Shown piece after piece: positions 9,302-17,854 of a stretch of DNA of 64,000 nt. The stretch comes from Jeotgalibacillus sp. ET6. GTDB lineage: Bacteria > Bacillota > Bacilli > Bacillales > Jeotgalibacillaceae. A model generated the notes under the pieces. It saw only the letters and a list, made by a program, of their open reading frames with translations. It did no database searches and had not been told where the DNA came from. The DNA lies in the NCBI RefSeq assembly GCF_029667115.1, contig NZ_JARUIU010000004.1, positions 248,001-312,000 on the forward strand. The letters run 5' to 3'. The position numbers were made by a program, and so were the translations under genes. How positions within the stretch are numbered: position 1 is the first letter of the stretch; each line of letters begins with the position of its first letter.

Positions 9302-10456
9302 GTGGGAAGTAAAACAATTAGAGTCTTACAAATAGCAGGAGCAATGAATCGAGCTGGGACTGAAACCATGTTAATGAATCTGTATAGAAAAATTGACAAA
9401 AATAAATATCAATTTGACTTTGTGTCTTACAGCTCAGAAAAATCTCATTATGACGAGGAAATTGAAAGCTACGGAGGAAAAATAATTCGCTTGACTAACC
9501 CTCTTTCGATTAAACAATTAGTTGCCGCCATTAAAGTATATGGCCCATATGATGTCGTTCATTCCCACACCTTGTTTCATTGTGGAATTGCAAATTCCGC
9601 AGCAAAGATTGCTGGTGTTAAAGTGAGGATTGCACACGCTCACACTACTGATGATAACAAAGCATCCCTTGTGAGAAAAACGTATTTAAATAGTATGAGG
9701 CAACTGATTCATCTCAGCTCCACCCATTACTTAGCATGCAGCCAAAATGCAGGCTATTTTTTATATGGCAAAAAAGCAGAACAGTCCAGCAAATACTCTT
9801 ACTTTCCTAACTCAATCGATTTTCATCCGTTTTTAGAACCTCCTGCTGATGAAAAAATAAAACAAATTAAAACAAAATATGAAATCGAAAATCATTTAGT
9901 CGTCGGCCATATAGGGAGATTTATTAAGCCAAAGAATCATCTGTTTTTACTGGAGATCACTAGTGAATTAGTTAAACAAGAGCCGCTCACTAAGCTCTTA
10001 TTGATTGGCGAGGGAGAAGAAAAAAGGACAATTAAACAAAAAGCAAAAGAATTGGGACTTGAAAAAAACATTATTTTTGCTGGCCTGCTTGCAGATGTCG
10101 CCCCCTTGCTGCATTGTATGGATGTATTTGTTTTCCCTTCAATTTACGAGGGACTGGGTTTAGTGCTTCTGGAAGCTCAAGCGACAGGATTGCCATGTGT
10201 CGTTTCGGATGCAATACAGGAAGAAGCTGATTTGAATTTAGGTTTAATTACAAAAACAGCTTTGACAGAATCCCCAAATGCCTGGGCGAATCAGATCTTG
10301 AACGTTGCTGGAAATAAGCAAACGGATGCAATAAAAATTACACAGGCGTTTATTCACAAAAACTATACGATACCTTGTTCATTGAAGAAACTCTCATCGA
10401 TTTATCAGAATCATAATGGAGGTTCTCATGAAAAATATATTGATCACCTCATTTGA
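9302..10456 (+). CDS. GT4 glycosyltransferase (EpsF paralogue)
   Basis: GT4 enzyme that parallels the gene at 2034: it starts IRVLQIAGAMNRAGTETM, contains VHSHTLFHCG and AHAHTTDDN, and ends with VFPSIYEGLGLVLLEAQATGLP. The two probably arose by duplication and now add different sugars. It starts at GTG 9302 with ATAAGGGTG upstream. Base composition falls from here toward the AT-rich cassette. The last 29 bp overlap the next gene. Confidence 0.87.
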   Translation: MGSKTIRVLQIAGAMNRAGTETMLMNLYRKIDKNKYQFDFVSYSSEKSHYDEEIESYGGKIIRLTNPLSIKQLVAAIKVYGPYDVVHSHTLFHCGIANSAAKIAGVKVRIAHAHTTDDNKASLVRKTYLNSMRQLIHLSSTHYLACSQNAGYFLYGKKAEQSSKYSYFPNSIDFHPFLEPPADEKIKQIKTKYEIENHLVVGHIGRFIKPKNHLFLLEITSELVKQEPLTKLLLIGEGEEKRTIKQKAKELGLEKNIIFAGLLADVAPLLHCMDVFVFPSIYEGLGLVLLEAQATGLPCVVSDAIQEEADLNLGLITKTALTESPNAWANQILNVAGNKQTDAIKITQAFIHKNYTIPCSLKKLSSIYQNHNGGSHEKYIDHLI

Positions 10457-11606
10457 TATGGAAGTTGGCGGAGTGGAAAGAAGTTTAATAAATTTACTAA
10501 GTAATTTTGACTACAGCTCTTATCAAGTTGATCTACTGTTATACAGTCATACAGGAGATTTTTTGACGTTGCTCCCGACTCAACCCACATTATTAAAAGA
10601 GAATAAAACGTATAAAACGTTTAGAATGTCTATCAAAGAGACACTATTAGCAGGGAATTTACCCATAACGTTTGCCAGAACTTTTGCTAAAGTAAAAGCT
10701 AATCGAGGCTCATCTTTAGAGAAGGGGTATAAGCAAATGCAATATATGTGGAAATACTCGATTCCTTTTTTACCAAAAGTAGAGAAAGAGTATGATGCTG
10801 CAATCAGTTACTTATGGCCACACGACTTCGTAGCAAAAAAGGTGAAAGCCAAAAAGAAAATCGCCTGGATTCATACCGATTATTCTACGGTGGATACCGA
10901 CGAGATAGAAGATTTAAAAATTTGGGATTGCTACCAAAGCATTATTGCGGTCTCAACTGAATGTAAAAAGGCATTTCTTTCAAAGTATCCTTCTCTCTAT
11001 AAAAAAGTTGTAGTAATAGAAAATTTGAATTCTCCTGAGTTTATACGTTCTCAAGCTAAAGAAAAAATAACTCATTCAATTATAGATGATAACCGTTTCA
11101 AAATTGTTACTGTAGCAAGGTTATCTCATGCCAAAGGAATTGATAATGGGATTAAAGCGTTAAAAGAAATTAAGAATCGCGGTTATTCAGATATTGCTTG
11201 GTACGTCGTGGGATATGGAGGAGATGATCTTAAATTAAAAAAATTAATAAAAGATAATGGTTTAGAAAAAGATTTTATTTTGATAGGAAAGCAAGTTAAT
11301 CCATATCCCTATGTAAAAGAGGCAGATATATATGTGCAGCCTTCTAGATACGAAGGTAAAGCGATAACTGTTACTGAAGCACAAATCCTATCAAAACCAG
11401 TATTAATTACTGACTATCCTACTTCAAAATCCCAAGTACAAGATGGACGGAATGGATTAATTTGTGAAGGTACTGTAGAAGGTATTGCAGGAGGAATTGA
11501 ACAATTATATAAGAACAGAGAAATTAGAAAAAAATTAAAGTCTTTCTGCTTGAAAACAGATTTTTCTGTAAAAAGGGAAATGGAGACTTTCTATAAATTA
11601 ATCTAA
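10428..11606 (+). CDS. GT4 family glycosyltransferase
   Basis: Group 1 glycosyltransferase. N-terminus ILITSFDMEVGGVERSLINLL; acceptor-side AWIHTDYS; donor-side VQPSRYEGKAITVTEAQILSKPVL. The upstream ATG at 10416 overlaps the ribosome site, whereas GGAGG at 10418-10422 is 5 bp from ATG 10428, which I chose. The gene is notably AT-rich and Lys/Asn/Ile-rich compared with the genes left of 9300, and it begins the probably acquired cassette. Sugar specificity is unknown. Confidence 0.87.
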   Translation: MKNILITSFDMEVGGVERSLINLLSNFDYSSYQVDLLLYSHTGDFLTLLPTQPTLLKENKTYKTFRMSIKETLLAGNLPITFARTFAKVKANRGSSLEKGYKQMQYMWKYSIPFLPKVEKEYDAAISYLWPHDFVAKKVKAKKKIAWIHTDYSTVDTDEIEDLKIWDCYQSIIAVSTECKKAFLSKYPSLYKKVVVIENLNSPEFIRSQAKEKITHSIIDDNRFKIVTVARLSHAKGIDNGIKALKEIKNRGYSDIAWYVVGYGGDDLKLKKLIKDNGLEKDFILIGKQVNPYPYVKEADIYVQPSRYEGKAITVTEAQILSKPVLITDYPTSKSQVQDGRNGLICEGTVEGIAGGIEQLYKNREIRKKLKSFCLKTDFSVKREMETFYKLI

Positions 11607-11635
11607 GCATGATTAAACAAACAGGAGGCTTTTAA

Positions 11636-12646
11636 ATGGACAATGTTCTACTTCTTGATACTTCAGTAGGCTCCCTTAATAAAGGAGACGATATTATAAT
11701 GAAATGTGTTAGATATCATTTATCAAAAATAGTACAAGATGATTATCTATTAACACTTCCTACACACGTTTCCCCTTTTCATTGGTATCAAGTAGCCAGA
11801 AATTCAAATAGGGTGAAAATATATAGTGAAGCAAAATATAAATTTGTAGGGGGTTCAAACCTTTTAACTATGGATATGCTGACGCATTTTCCTCAATGGA
11901 ATATTAATATTTTTAACTATAGACCATTAAAGGGAAGCATATTATTGGGGGTAGGGGCAGGTAAAGGAAACAAAGTAAATGGTTATACAAAAATGCTCTA
12001 TAAAAAGCTCCTATCGAATGAATTCGTCCACAGTGTTAGAGATGAGCGAACAAAAGAGATTATGCAAAGTATGGGATTCAAAGCGATAAATACTGGGTGT
12101 GCAACGTTATGGACATTAACTCCTGATTTCTGCAGCAAGATCCCAACTAATAAGGCGAAATCGGTTGTATTTACGCTCACTCATCATACAAAAGATTTAA
12201 TAAATGATCAGCTATTAATTGATACACTGAATAATAATTATGAAATCGTTTACTTTTGGGTTCAGGACAAAGAAGATTTATCTTATTTCAATTCCTTACG
12301 CAACATTAGAAAAATCAAAATAGTTTCACCGACGTTAGAAGCTTTTGAAAACGTGTTGGCAATGGATATTGATTATATAGGCACTAGGCTCCATGGAGGT
12401 ATATTTGCGATGAGACATAAGAAAAGATCTATTATTATAGAAATAGATGAAAGAGCAAGGGGCATGAGTGCAACCTATAACTTGAACCAAATTAAAAGAG
12501 AAAATATAAAAAATCTGGACGCCATGATTAACTCGAATGTTGTAACTAACGTAAATCTTGATTTCGAAAGTATTAATACTTGGGTTTCTCAATTTACAAA
12601 TGAAGATATATTAAGAACCGATTTATCTGCGAGGGTAATTGGATGA
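11636..12646 (+). CDS. Polysaccharide pyruvyl transferase family protein
   Basis: Member of the CsaB/EpsO-type family that adds pyruvate ketals to polysaccharides, giving negative charge. Seen in the sequence: VGSLNKGDDIIMKCV at the N-terminus, a central VHSVRDERTKEIMQSMG (the R-D-x-x-T signature), and the C-terminal YIGTRLHGGIFAMRHKK block typical of the family. ATG 11636 follows an AGGAGG site. The stop overlaps the next ATG by 4 bp, so the two are probably co-translated. EpsO/EpsI are the B. subtilis counterparts. Confidence 0.85.
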   Translation: MDNVLLLDTSVGSLNKGDDIIMKCVRYHLSKIVQDDYLLTLPTHVSPFHWYQVARNSNRVKIYSEAKYKFVGGSNLLTMDMLTHFPQWNINIFNYRPLKGSILLGVGAGKGNKVNGYTKMLYKKLLSNEFVHSVRDERTKEIMQSMGFKAINTGCATLWTLTPDFCSKIPTNKAKSVVFTLTHHTKDLINDQLLIDTLNNNYEIVYFWVQDKEDLSYFNSLRNIRKIKIVSPTLEAFENVLAMDIDYIGTRLHGGIFAMRHKKRSIIIEIDERARGMSATYNLNQIKRENIKNLDAMINSNVVTNVNLDFESINTWVSQFTNEDILRTDLSARVIG

Positions 12647-13911
12647 GTAAGGAAGTCGTATTAGAAAAATTGGTTACTAATCAAAAGAGAGTGGATTTTT
12701 ATTTTAATGTAAAAGGAGGAATTCAAAAATACTTTAAGAAGAGTAAACATCTATTCTTTAAATATAATCTTGATATAGAGGAGGTTCCTACAAGTATACT
12801 AACGATCCCTTTTATAGCAAACATTATTCCATTGGTGTGGTTAACTAATTCGAAAATTATTGTTCCTGAATTAGATCGTGCTTTTTATGATTGTTTGCCA
12901 AAATTAAAAGAAGCATATCAAGATATGTTTCCAGAAGTAAAATTGGGCGGAGAAATCTCAGTTTCAAGTATTATAGAAAATTCATATACACCAGATCATG
13001 AAGCTGCTCAATTATTTAGTGGAGGTTTAGACGCGTTAGCTACTTTTGTAAGGATTAGAGAAAAAAAACCAATTTTAATAACAGAGTTTGGTTGGCATAA
13101 AGACCATATTGAAAATAGTGAAGTTTGGATTCAAGATATGCTTCACGTTACTGAATTTGGGAAGAGAAAAAAATTAAGTAACATGTTAATCGAATCTAAT
13201 TATGGGACATTCTTAAATGCTTCAATTATAGATCGTGATTTTGCGAAAAAATTAGGAGATTCCTGGTGGCATGGGCTCCACCACAGCTTAGCGATTATAT
13301 CAGCAGCCATTCCAAGCGCATTTTTATTGAAGGTAGAATGCGTTTATATAGCCAGTTCGTTTTTTGAAGGATTTAAAGCAAAATGCGCCTCTGATCCAAC
13401 GGTGGATAATCAAATAAGGTTTGCTTCAGGCAGAGTATTTCATGATGGATATGAATTAAATAGACAAGATAAAGTTGGCGTTCTAGTCAACTATTGTAAA
13501 AAAAATAATGAATATGAAAAATTACGTGTATGCTTTTTAAAAGAAAATAATTGCTGTAATTGTGAGAAGTGTATAAGGACAATGGTAGGGATTATAGGAG
13601 AAGGGGAAAATCCAGAAAAATTTGGTTTTGTTACATCAACTAATCTGTCTACACACATAAAGGTATTCTTGGAAGAAAACGTTAAGTACTTTAATGGGTC
13701 TAAAATCATGCAATGGAATTTAGCAAAATATAAAATGAGAGAGAACCGTGAAAACATCCAATATCAAGATCTTTTGGAATGGTTTTTGAATTATGATTTT
13801 GCTTTAGAACGGAAAAAGTCTTTAATTAAATACAGAATAACAAAATTTATCCCAATAATAAAAAGAAGAATTTATACTAAGTTAACTAATATTTTTGTAC
13901 AAAATACCTAA
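12643..13911 (+). CDS. QueC-like PP-loop protein in EPS locus, function unknown
   Basis: A 422-aa soluble protein without a secure name. Residues 125-131 read FSGGLDA, an N-type PP-loop (SGGxDS-like) that in QueC, asparagine synthetase and similar enzymes binds ATP for adenylation. Residues 297-310 hold C-x6-C-x2-C-x2-C, the spacing of the QueC zinc site. A WWHGLHH segment lies near residue 208. It is translationally coupled to the pyruvyl transferase, so a sugar-modifying or amide/nitrile-forming role is possible but unproven. AT-rich like its neighbours. It is longer than QueC (about 220 aa), with an extra N-terminal domain of about 120 residues. Confidence 0.6.
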   Translation: MSKEVVLEKLVTNQKRVDFYFNVKGGIQKYFKKSKHLFFKYNLDIEEVPTSILTIPFIANIIPLVWLTNSKIIVPELDRAFYDCLPKLKEAYQDMFPEVKLGGEISVSSIIENSYTPDHEAAQLFSGGLDALATFVRIREKKPILITEFGWHKDHIENSEVWIQDMLHVTEFGKRKKLSNMLIESNYGTFLNASIIDRDFAKKLGDSWWHGLHHSLAIISAAIPSAFLLKVECVYIASSFFEGFKAKCASDPTVDNQIRFASGRVFHDGYELNRQDKVGVLVNYCKKNNEYEKLRVCFLKENNCCNCEKCIRTMVGIIGEGENPEKFGFVTSTNLSTHIKVFLEENVKYFNGSKIMQWNLAKYKMRENRENIQYQDLLEWFLNYDFALERKKSLIKYRITKFIPIIKRRIYTKLTNIFVQNT

Positions 13912-13928
13912 TTAGAAGGCGAATCTAA

Positions 13929-15482
13929 ATGAGAATTCAAAACTCTATAAATAATATGGTATTTGGGGTTTCCAGTCAGCTCATAAGTATACTAATGGGT
14001 TTAGTAGTACGTACAGTTTTCATTTACACCTTAGGAGTGGAATACTTAGGGATAGATGGATTATTTACGAGTATATTATTGATGTTGTCTTTAGCGAATT
14101 TAGGTTTTGATACAGCAATGATATACAGCTTATACAAACCGCTTGCTGAAAAAGATACTTACAAAGTTCAGGCATTAATGAATTTATACAAAAAAGCGTA
14201 TAGAATTATTGGATTTGCAGTCCTGGTGATTGGTCTTATGTTAATACCTTTTCTACCGTACTTAATAAATGGAAAAATACCGGTTGATAATCTTCATTTG
14301 ATTTATATTTTATTTCTCATGCAGTCTGTTGTTTCTTATTTTTTTATTTATAAACAAGCAATTATCATTGCAGATCAGAGAAATCATATTATATCTAAAA
14401 TACACACTTTTTTTGTGCTTTTGTCCAATATATTTCTAATAATAGTTTTATTAACTATTGGAATTTATGTTTGGGTTTTAGTTACTCAATTGGTTTTTAA
14501 AATTGTAGAAAACATATATATATCTAAAAGAGCCGATAGTATGTACTCTTATTTGAAAGAGAATCCTAAAGCAGCTTTAACTAAAGATGAGAGAAAAACT
14601 TTTTTCGAAAATCTCTATTCACTCTTCTTATACAAAATTAGTGGAGTGGTAATCAATGGATCAGATAATATTATTATTTCAGTTTTTGCAGGTATCATTT
14701 GGGTAGGTATATATTCTAATTATTTGTTAATTATCTCTACCGTATCTTCATTACTAGGATATCTTTTTTACTCCATAACTGCTAGTGTAGGAAACCTCAA
14801 TGTAAGTGAAAGTAGGGACAAAAACTATTTAATATTTCGGGTAATTAATTTTTCGAATTTTTGGATATACGGGGTTTGTTCAATATCTCTTTTTATTTTA
14901 GTAAATCCATTTATTACACTCTGGATCGGAGACGAGTACTTACTGAGTATTCCCATTGTATTTACTATTATTTTGAATTTTTATACTACGGGGATGCAAA
15001 ATGCTTCTACTACATTTAGAGAAACTACAGGCTTGTTTAAAAAAGGGAGATATCGACCACTCTATGCTGCAGGTATCAATATAATTATGTCGATTATTCT
15101 CGTACAGATGATCGGAATAATGGGGGTTTTTATAGGTACAATAATTAGCAGACTGTGTGTATATTTTTGGTATGATCCATATGTAATTTTTAAATATTCC
15201 TTTAGTCGTTCATCTAAAGAATATTTTCTTAGATATGCTGTTTTTACTCTCACTGTAGTTTGTTCTGGTATTCTAACAGTTTGGGTTAGCAACTTAGTTG
15301 AATCAGACCAATTAATAAATTTGTTTTACAAATTAGCTGTAGCTTTAACTCTTCCAAATTTAGTGTTTTTTCTAGTGTTTAGAAAATCAGAAGAGTTTTT
15401 ATACTTGAAAAATGTTGTTAATTTATTAAAAGACAACTTCTATAAACGACGAACAAACGTCATCCAAATAAAAAACTATTAA
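13929..15482 (+). CDS. Wzx-type polysaccharide flippase
   Basis: MOP-superfamily membrane protein expected to flip the undecaprenyl-linked repeat unit across the membrane before polymerisation. About 12 hydrophobic segments spread over 517 aa. The N-terminus VFGVSSQLISILMGLVVRTVFI resembles polysaccharide export flippases (EpsK-like role). AGAAGG precedes ATG 13929. It is the last gene of the EPS locus and about 30% GC, the most AT-rich of the block. I see no clear hairpin terminator before the lasso promoter that follows. Confidence 0.86.
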   Translation: MRIQNSINNMVFGVSSQLISILMGLVVRTVFIYTLGVEYLGIDGLFTSILLMLSLANLGFDTAMIYSLYKPLAEKDTYKVQALMNLYKKAYRIIGFAVLVIGLMLIPFLPYLINGKIPVDNLHLIYILFLMQSVVSYFFIYKQAIIIADQRNHIISKIHTFFVLLSNIFLIIVLLTIGIYVWVLVTQLVFKIVENIYISKRADSMYSYLKENPKAALTKDERKTFFENLYSLFLYKISGVVINGSDNIIISVFAGIIWVGIYSNYLLIISTVSSLLGYLFYSITASVGNLNVSESRDKNYLIFRVINFSNFWIYGVCSISLFILVNPFITLWIGDEYLLSIPIVFTIILNFYTTGMQNASTTFRETTGLFKKGRYRPLYAAGINIIMSIILVQMIGIMGVFIGTIISRLCVYFWYDPYVIFKYSFSRSSKEYFLRYAVFTLTVVCSGILTVWVSNLVESDQLINLFYKLAVALTLPNLVFFLVFRKSEEFLYLKNVVNLLKDNFYKRRTNVIQIKNY

Positions 15483-15495
15483 GTTAATTATTCAG

Positions 15496-15523
15496 TTGAC
15501 TTGTAGAGAAATAAATGTAAAAT
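15496..15523 (+). promoter_or_regulatory. Predicted SigA promoter of lasso operon
   Basis: TTGACT at 15496-15501 and TAAAAT at 15518-15523, 16-bp spacing, in the gap between the flippase and the cyclase gene. Transcription would start near 15530, at or just before the first SinR-type operator, so bound repressor would block initiation or clearance. Confidence 0.55.
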
Positions 15524-15534
15524 ATAAGTATAAA

Positions 15535-15550
15535 GTTCTTTATTAAGAAC
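15535..15550 (+). promoter_or_regulatory. SinR-type operator 1
   Basis: GTTCTTTATTAAGAAC: a GTTCTTT half-site (consensus GTTCTYT) facing an imperfect copy with 2-bp spacing. It lies just downstream of the predicted -10 box of the lasso operon. The SinR-like protein is encoded 6.3 kb upstream. Confidence 0.65.
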
Positions 15551-15603
15551 ATAATTAGTTGTCTTAACACTCTAATGTAATACCAATTTTTTTTCGATTA
15601 AAC

Positions 15604-15619
15604 GTTCTTTAAAAAGAAC
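15604..15619 (+). promoter_or_regulatory. SinR-type operator 2
   Basis: GTTCTTTAAAAAGAAC: a perfect inverted repeat with 7-bp arms around AA, the same architecture as the published B. subtilis SinR operators (GTTCTCT-AA-AGAGAAC). It is centred 69 bp from operator 1 and ends about 10 bp before the AGGAG site of the cyclase gene, so it could act as a roadblock or support looping. Confidence 0.72.
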
Positions 15620-15640
15620 AATGAGTTTGGAGGAGAATCT

Positions 15641-17584
15641 ATGAGCGCGATTGCTGGAGTTCTTAATTTTGATAGGCATGAGCCGGTCAATCCCGAATAC
15701 GGGAAGACGATGATGGCAGCACTAGCTCATTTTCCTTCTGACGATCGACAGGTATTTTTAAAAGACAATGTTTTTATCGGGTGTCACGCGCAATGGGTTA
15801 CTCCTGAATCGATTGGGGAGAAACAGCCTTTTTACGATTATGATTTACAGATGGTTATTACAGCAGATGCAATTCTCGATAATCGAAAGGAACTTTGTGA
15901 GAGGCTTGGGGTGAAGAAATATGATCGCAAGCAGATATCTGACTGTCAGCTGATCCTTCTCGCTTATGACAAGTGGGGACGTGACTGTCCGAAGCATCTG
16001 ATAGGTGATTTCGCTTTTATGATCTGGGATGAGAAAAAGCAAAAAGCTTTTGGGGCGAGAGATTTGTCCGGTTATCGAACGTTGTACTATCTGAAAAATG
16101 ATTCATGTTTTGTCTTTTGTACACTTCTTAAGCCGTTTTTTTCCTTGCCCTTTATCGATAGGAAACTAAATGAGTCCTGGCTGGCCGAGTACCTGGCGAT
16201 TACAGGGATGATTGATACATTGGATGCAGCTTCCACTCCCTATCAATCCATTAATCAGGTGCCTCCTTCCCATTCAATAGAAATAGAGAATGGTGCCGTT
16301 TCTATTCAACGGTATGGCAGCCTGTATAGCACCGAACAATTGAATTTAAAATCAGATGGAGAGTATATTGAAGCCTTTACGGAAGTGTTTACAAGAGCTG
16401 TTAATGACCGTCTGAGGACCCACCGCAATGTTGGTTCACAGCTAAGCGGAGGACTTGATTCCGGCTCGGTGGCGAGTATAGCGGCAAAAAAATTACGCCA
16501 GTCCAATAAAGATCTTTATACATTCAGCTACATTCCTCCAAAAGATTTTGAGGATTATACGAAAGGGCATATGCAGCCAAATGAAAGTCCATCAATCAAT
16601 TCTACTTTGTCGTTCATTGGAGGAAAGAAGCACCATTTTTTGGACTTTGAAGGCAAGGATTCCTTTTCAATCATTAATGAGATGTTAGAGGATATGGAGA
16701 TGCCTTATAAATTTTTTGAAAATTCCTTTTGGCTTCAGGGAATGTTTGAAGAAGCTTCTAAACATGACATTGGCATTTTATTAAATGGCGACCGCGGAAA
16801 TTTTACCATCTCCTGGGGTTCAGCGCTGGATTATTATGGACAGCTTTTACGAACGCTGAGATGGCCGCGCCTCTACCAAGAGCTTAACCATTACAGCTCC
16901 ATTATGAAGGGAAAAAGATTGGGTCTGCTTCCTTTGATCTCAAAGCTCGCTTATCCAAAAATGAATTTTTATCTGGAAACTAGAAATAAACCGGTTAACC
17001 ATTCAGTCATTAACCACGAGTTTGCAGGGAGGATGCAAATTCAGGAAAAGTTAAAGACGCATCAATTTGCTCAAACTGGCTGGCTGGCACCTGGAACGCC
17101 ATCCAAATCCAGAAAAAAATTGCTGAATGATTTATATCCCTGGAACTACGGAAATACCCTCACGGCAAAGCTTTCTATCAAGCATGGATTATGGAAAAGA
17201 GATCCGACAAATGATAGTCGTGTTGTTCAGTTTTGCTTATCTGTTCCAGACCATCAATTTGTGCAAAAAGGAATGGATCGGGCGTTGATAAGAAGATCTA
17301 TGAAAGGCTATTTGCCGGACGATATTAGACTCAATCAGCGTGTCAGAGGTGCGCAGGGACTCGATTGGGTACACCGGGCTGCTCCACACTGGAACCAGCT
17401 AGTAGAAGAATCGAAACGGATGCTGAGTGACCAATTCTTCACAGAATATGTACAGCCTGCCCCATTACAGCAAGCCTTCAAAACACTTCAACAAGGTCCC
17501 AATGTCAAAAAGGGGCTTGATCCAGACTATCGGCTAATTATGCGAAATCTCATTCTGTACCGCTTTCTTAAAACATTTAATTGA
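15641..17584 (+). CDS. Lasso peptide macrolactam cyclase (asparagine synthetase-like, C protein)
   Basis: Lasso cyclase: activates the ring Asp/Glu side chain of the precursor with ATP and joins it to the new N-terminus of the core. The N-terminal glutaminase-like domain begins MSAIAG and lacks the Cys needed for glutamine hydrolysis, as expected for lasso cyclases. The C-terminal synthetase domain has the PP-loop SGGLDS at 269-274. 647 aa is normal. GGAGGAG lies 6-9 bp before ATG 15641. It is the first gene of the operon, placed before the precursor gene, and is followed 14 bp later by the precursor. Confidence 0.93.
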   Translation: MSAIAGVLNFDRHEPVNPEYGKTMMAALAHFPSDDRQVFLKDNVFIGCHAQWVTPESIGEKQPFYDYDLQMVITADAILDNRKELCERLGVKKYDRKQISDCQLILLAYDKWGRDCPKHLIGDFAFMIWDEKKQKAFGARDLSGYRTLYYLKNDSCFVFCTLLKPFFSLPFIDRKLNESWLAEYLAITGMIDTLDAASTPYQSINQVPPSHSIEIENGAVSIQRYGSLYSTEQLNLKSDGEYIEAFTEVFTRAVNDRLRTHRNVGSQLSGGLDSGSVASIAAKKLRQSNKDLYTFSYIPPKDFEDYTKGHMQPNESPSINSTLSFIGGKKHHFLDFEGKDSFSIINEMLEDMEMPYKFFENSFWLQGMFEEASKHDIGILLNGDRGNFTISWGSALDYYGQLLRTLRWPRLYQELNHYSSIMKGKRLGLLPLISKLAYPKMNFYLETRNKPVNHSVINHEFAGRMQIQEKLKTHQFAQTGWLAPGTPSKSRKKLLNDLYPWNYGNTLTAKLSIKHGLWKRDPTNDSRVVQFCLSVPDHQFVQKGMDRALIRRSMKGYLPDDIRLNQRVRGAQGLDWVHRAAPHWNQLVEESKRMLSDQFFTEYVQPAPLQQAFKTLQQGPNVKKGLDPDYRLIMRNLILYRFLKTFN

Positions 17585-17598
17585 AAGGGGGTGAAATA

Positions 17599-17730
17599 AT
17601 GAAAAAGGAATGGAAAAAGCCAGAAGTTGAATTGCTGACAGTTCAAATGACGATGCTTGGAGAAGATGGAGATTTTTTGGATAATGATTTTCCAGATGGC
17701 ACACCTCGTGGCGATCTAACTTTCAGCTAA
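17599..17730 (+). CDS. Lasso peptide precursor (A), paeninodin-like
   Basis: A 43-aa ORF with AAAGGGGGG before ATG 17599. The leader MKKEWKKPEVELLTVQMTM has the Y/W-x-x-P-x-V/L element read by B1 (Trp5, Pro8, Val10) and the conserved Thr at -2 (Thr18). Cleavage after Met19 would leave a 24-residue core starting LGEDGDFLD and ending RGDLTFS. Asp28 is core position 9, giving a Leu1-Asp9 nine-residue ring. The acidic tail ends in Ser43, the position phosphorylated in kinase-type lasso peptides. Cleavage site and ring size are inferred from the family pattern. Confidence 0.92.
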   Translation: MKKEWKKPEVELLTVQMTMLGEDGDFLDNDFPDGTPRGDLTFS

Positions 17731-17756
17731 TCCCGAACTCGTATTCGTATTTATTG

Positions 17757-17798
17757 AATACATAGCCTCTGTAGGAATCCTTACAGGGGCCTTGTATT
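17757..17798 (+). promoter_or_regulatory. Stable hairpin between precursor and tailoring genes
   Basis: Arms 17757-17773 and 17782-17798 pair over 17 positions (14 Watson-Crick pairs, one G-U, two mismatches) around an 8-nt loop. No T-run follows, so it looks like an mRNA-stabilising, processing or attenuation structure rather than a strong terminator. It would favour precursor over enzyme synthesis. Confidence 0.6.
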
Positions 17799-17854
17799 AC
17801 AGTTGATCTAGTTCTTTAATCCTTATCTAACCATACACTACTGGAGGACAAATT

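Noticed and set aside
17811-17817. A GTTCTTT sequence before the lasso kinase gene, a possible third SinR site
   Set aside because: Only a single half-site with no inverted partner at 2-bp spacing; expected by chance in AT-rich DNA.
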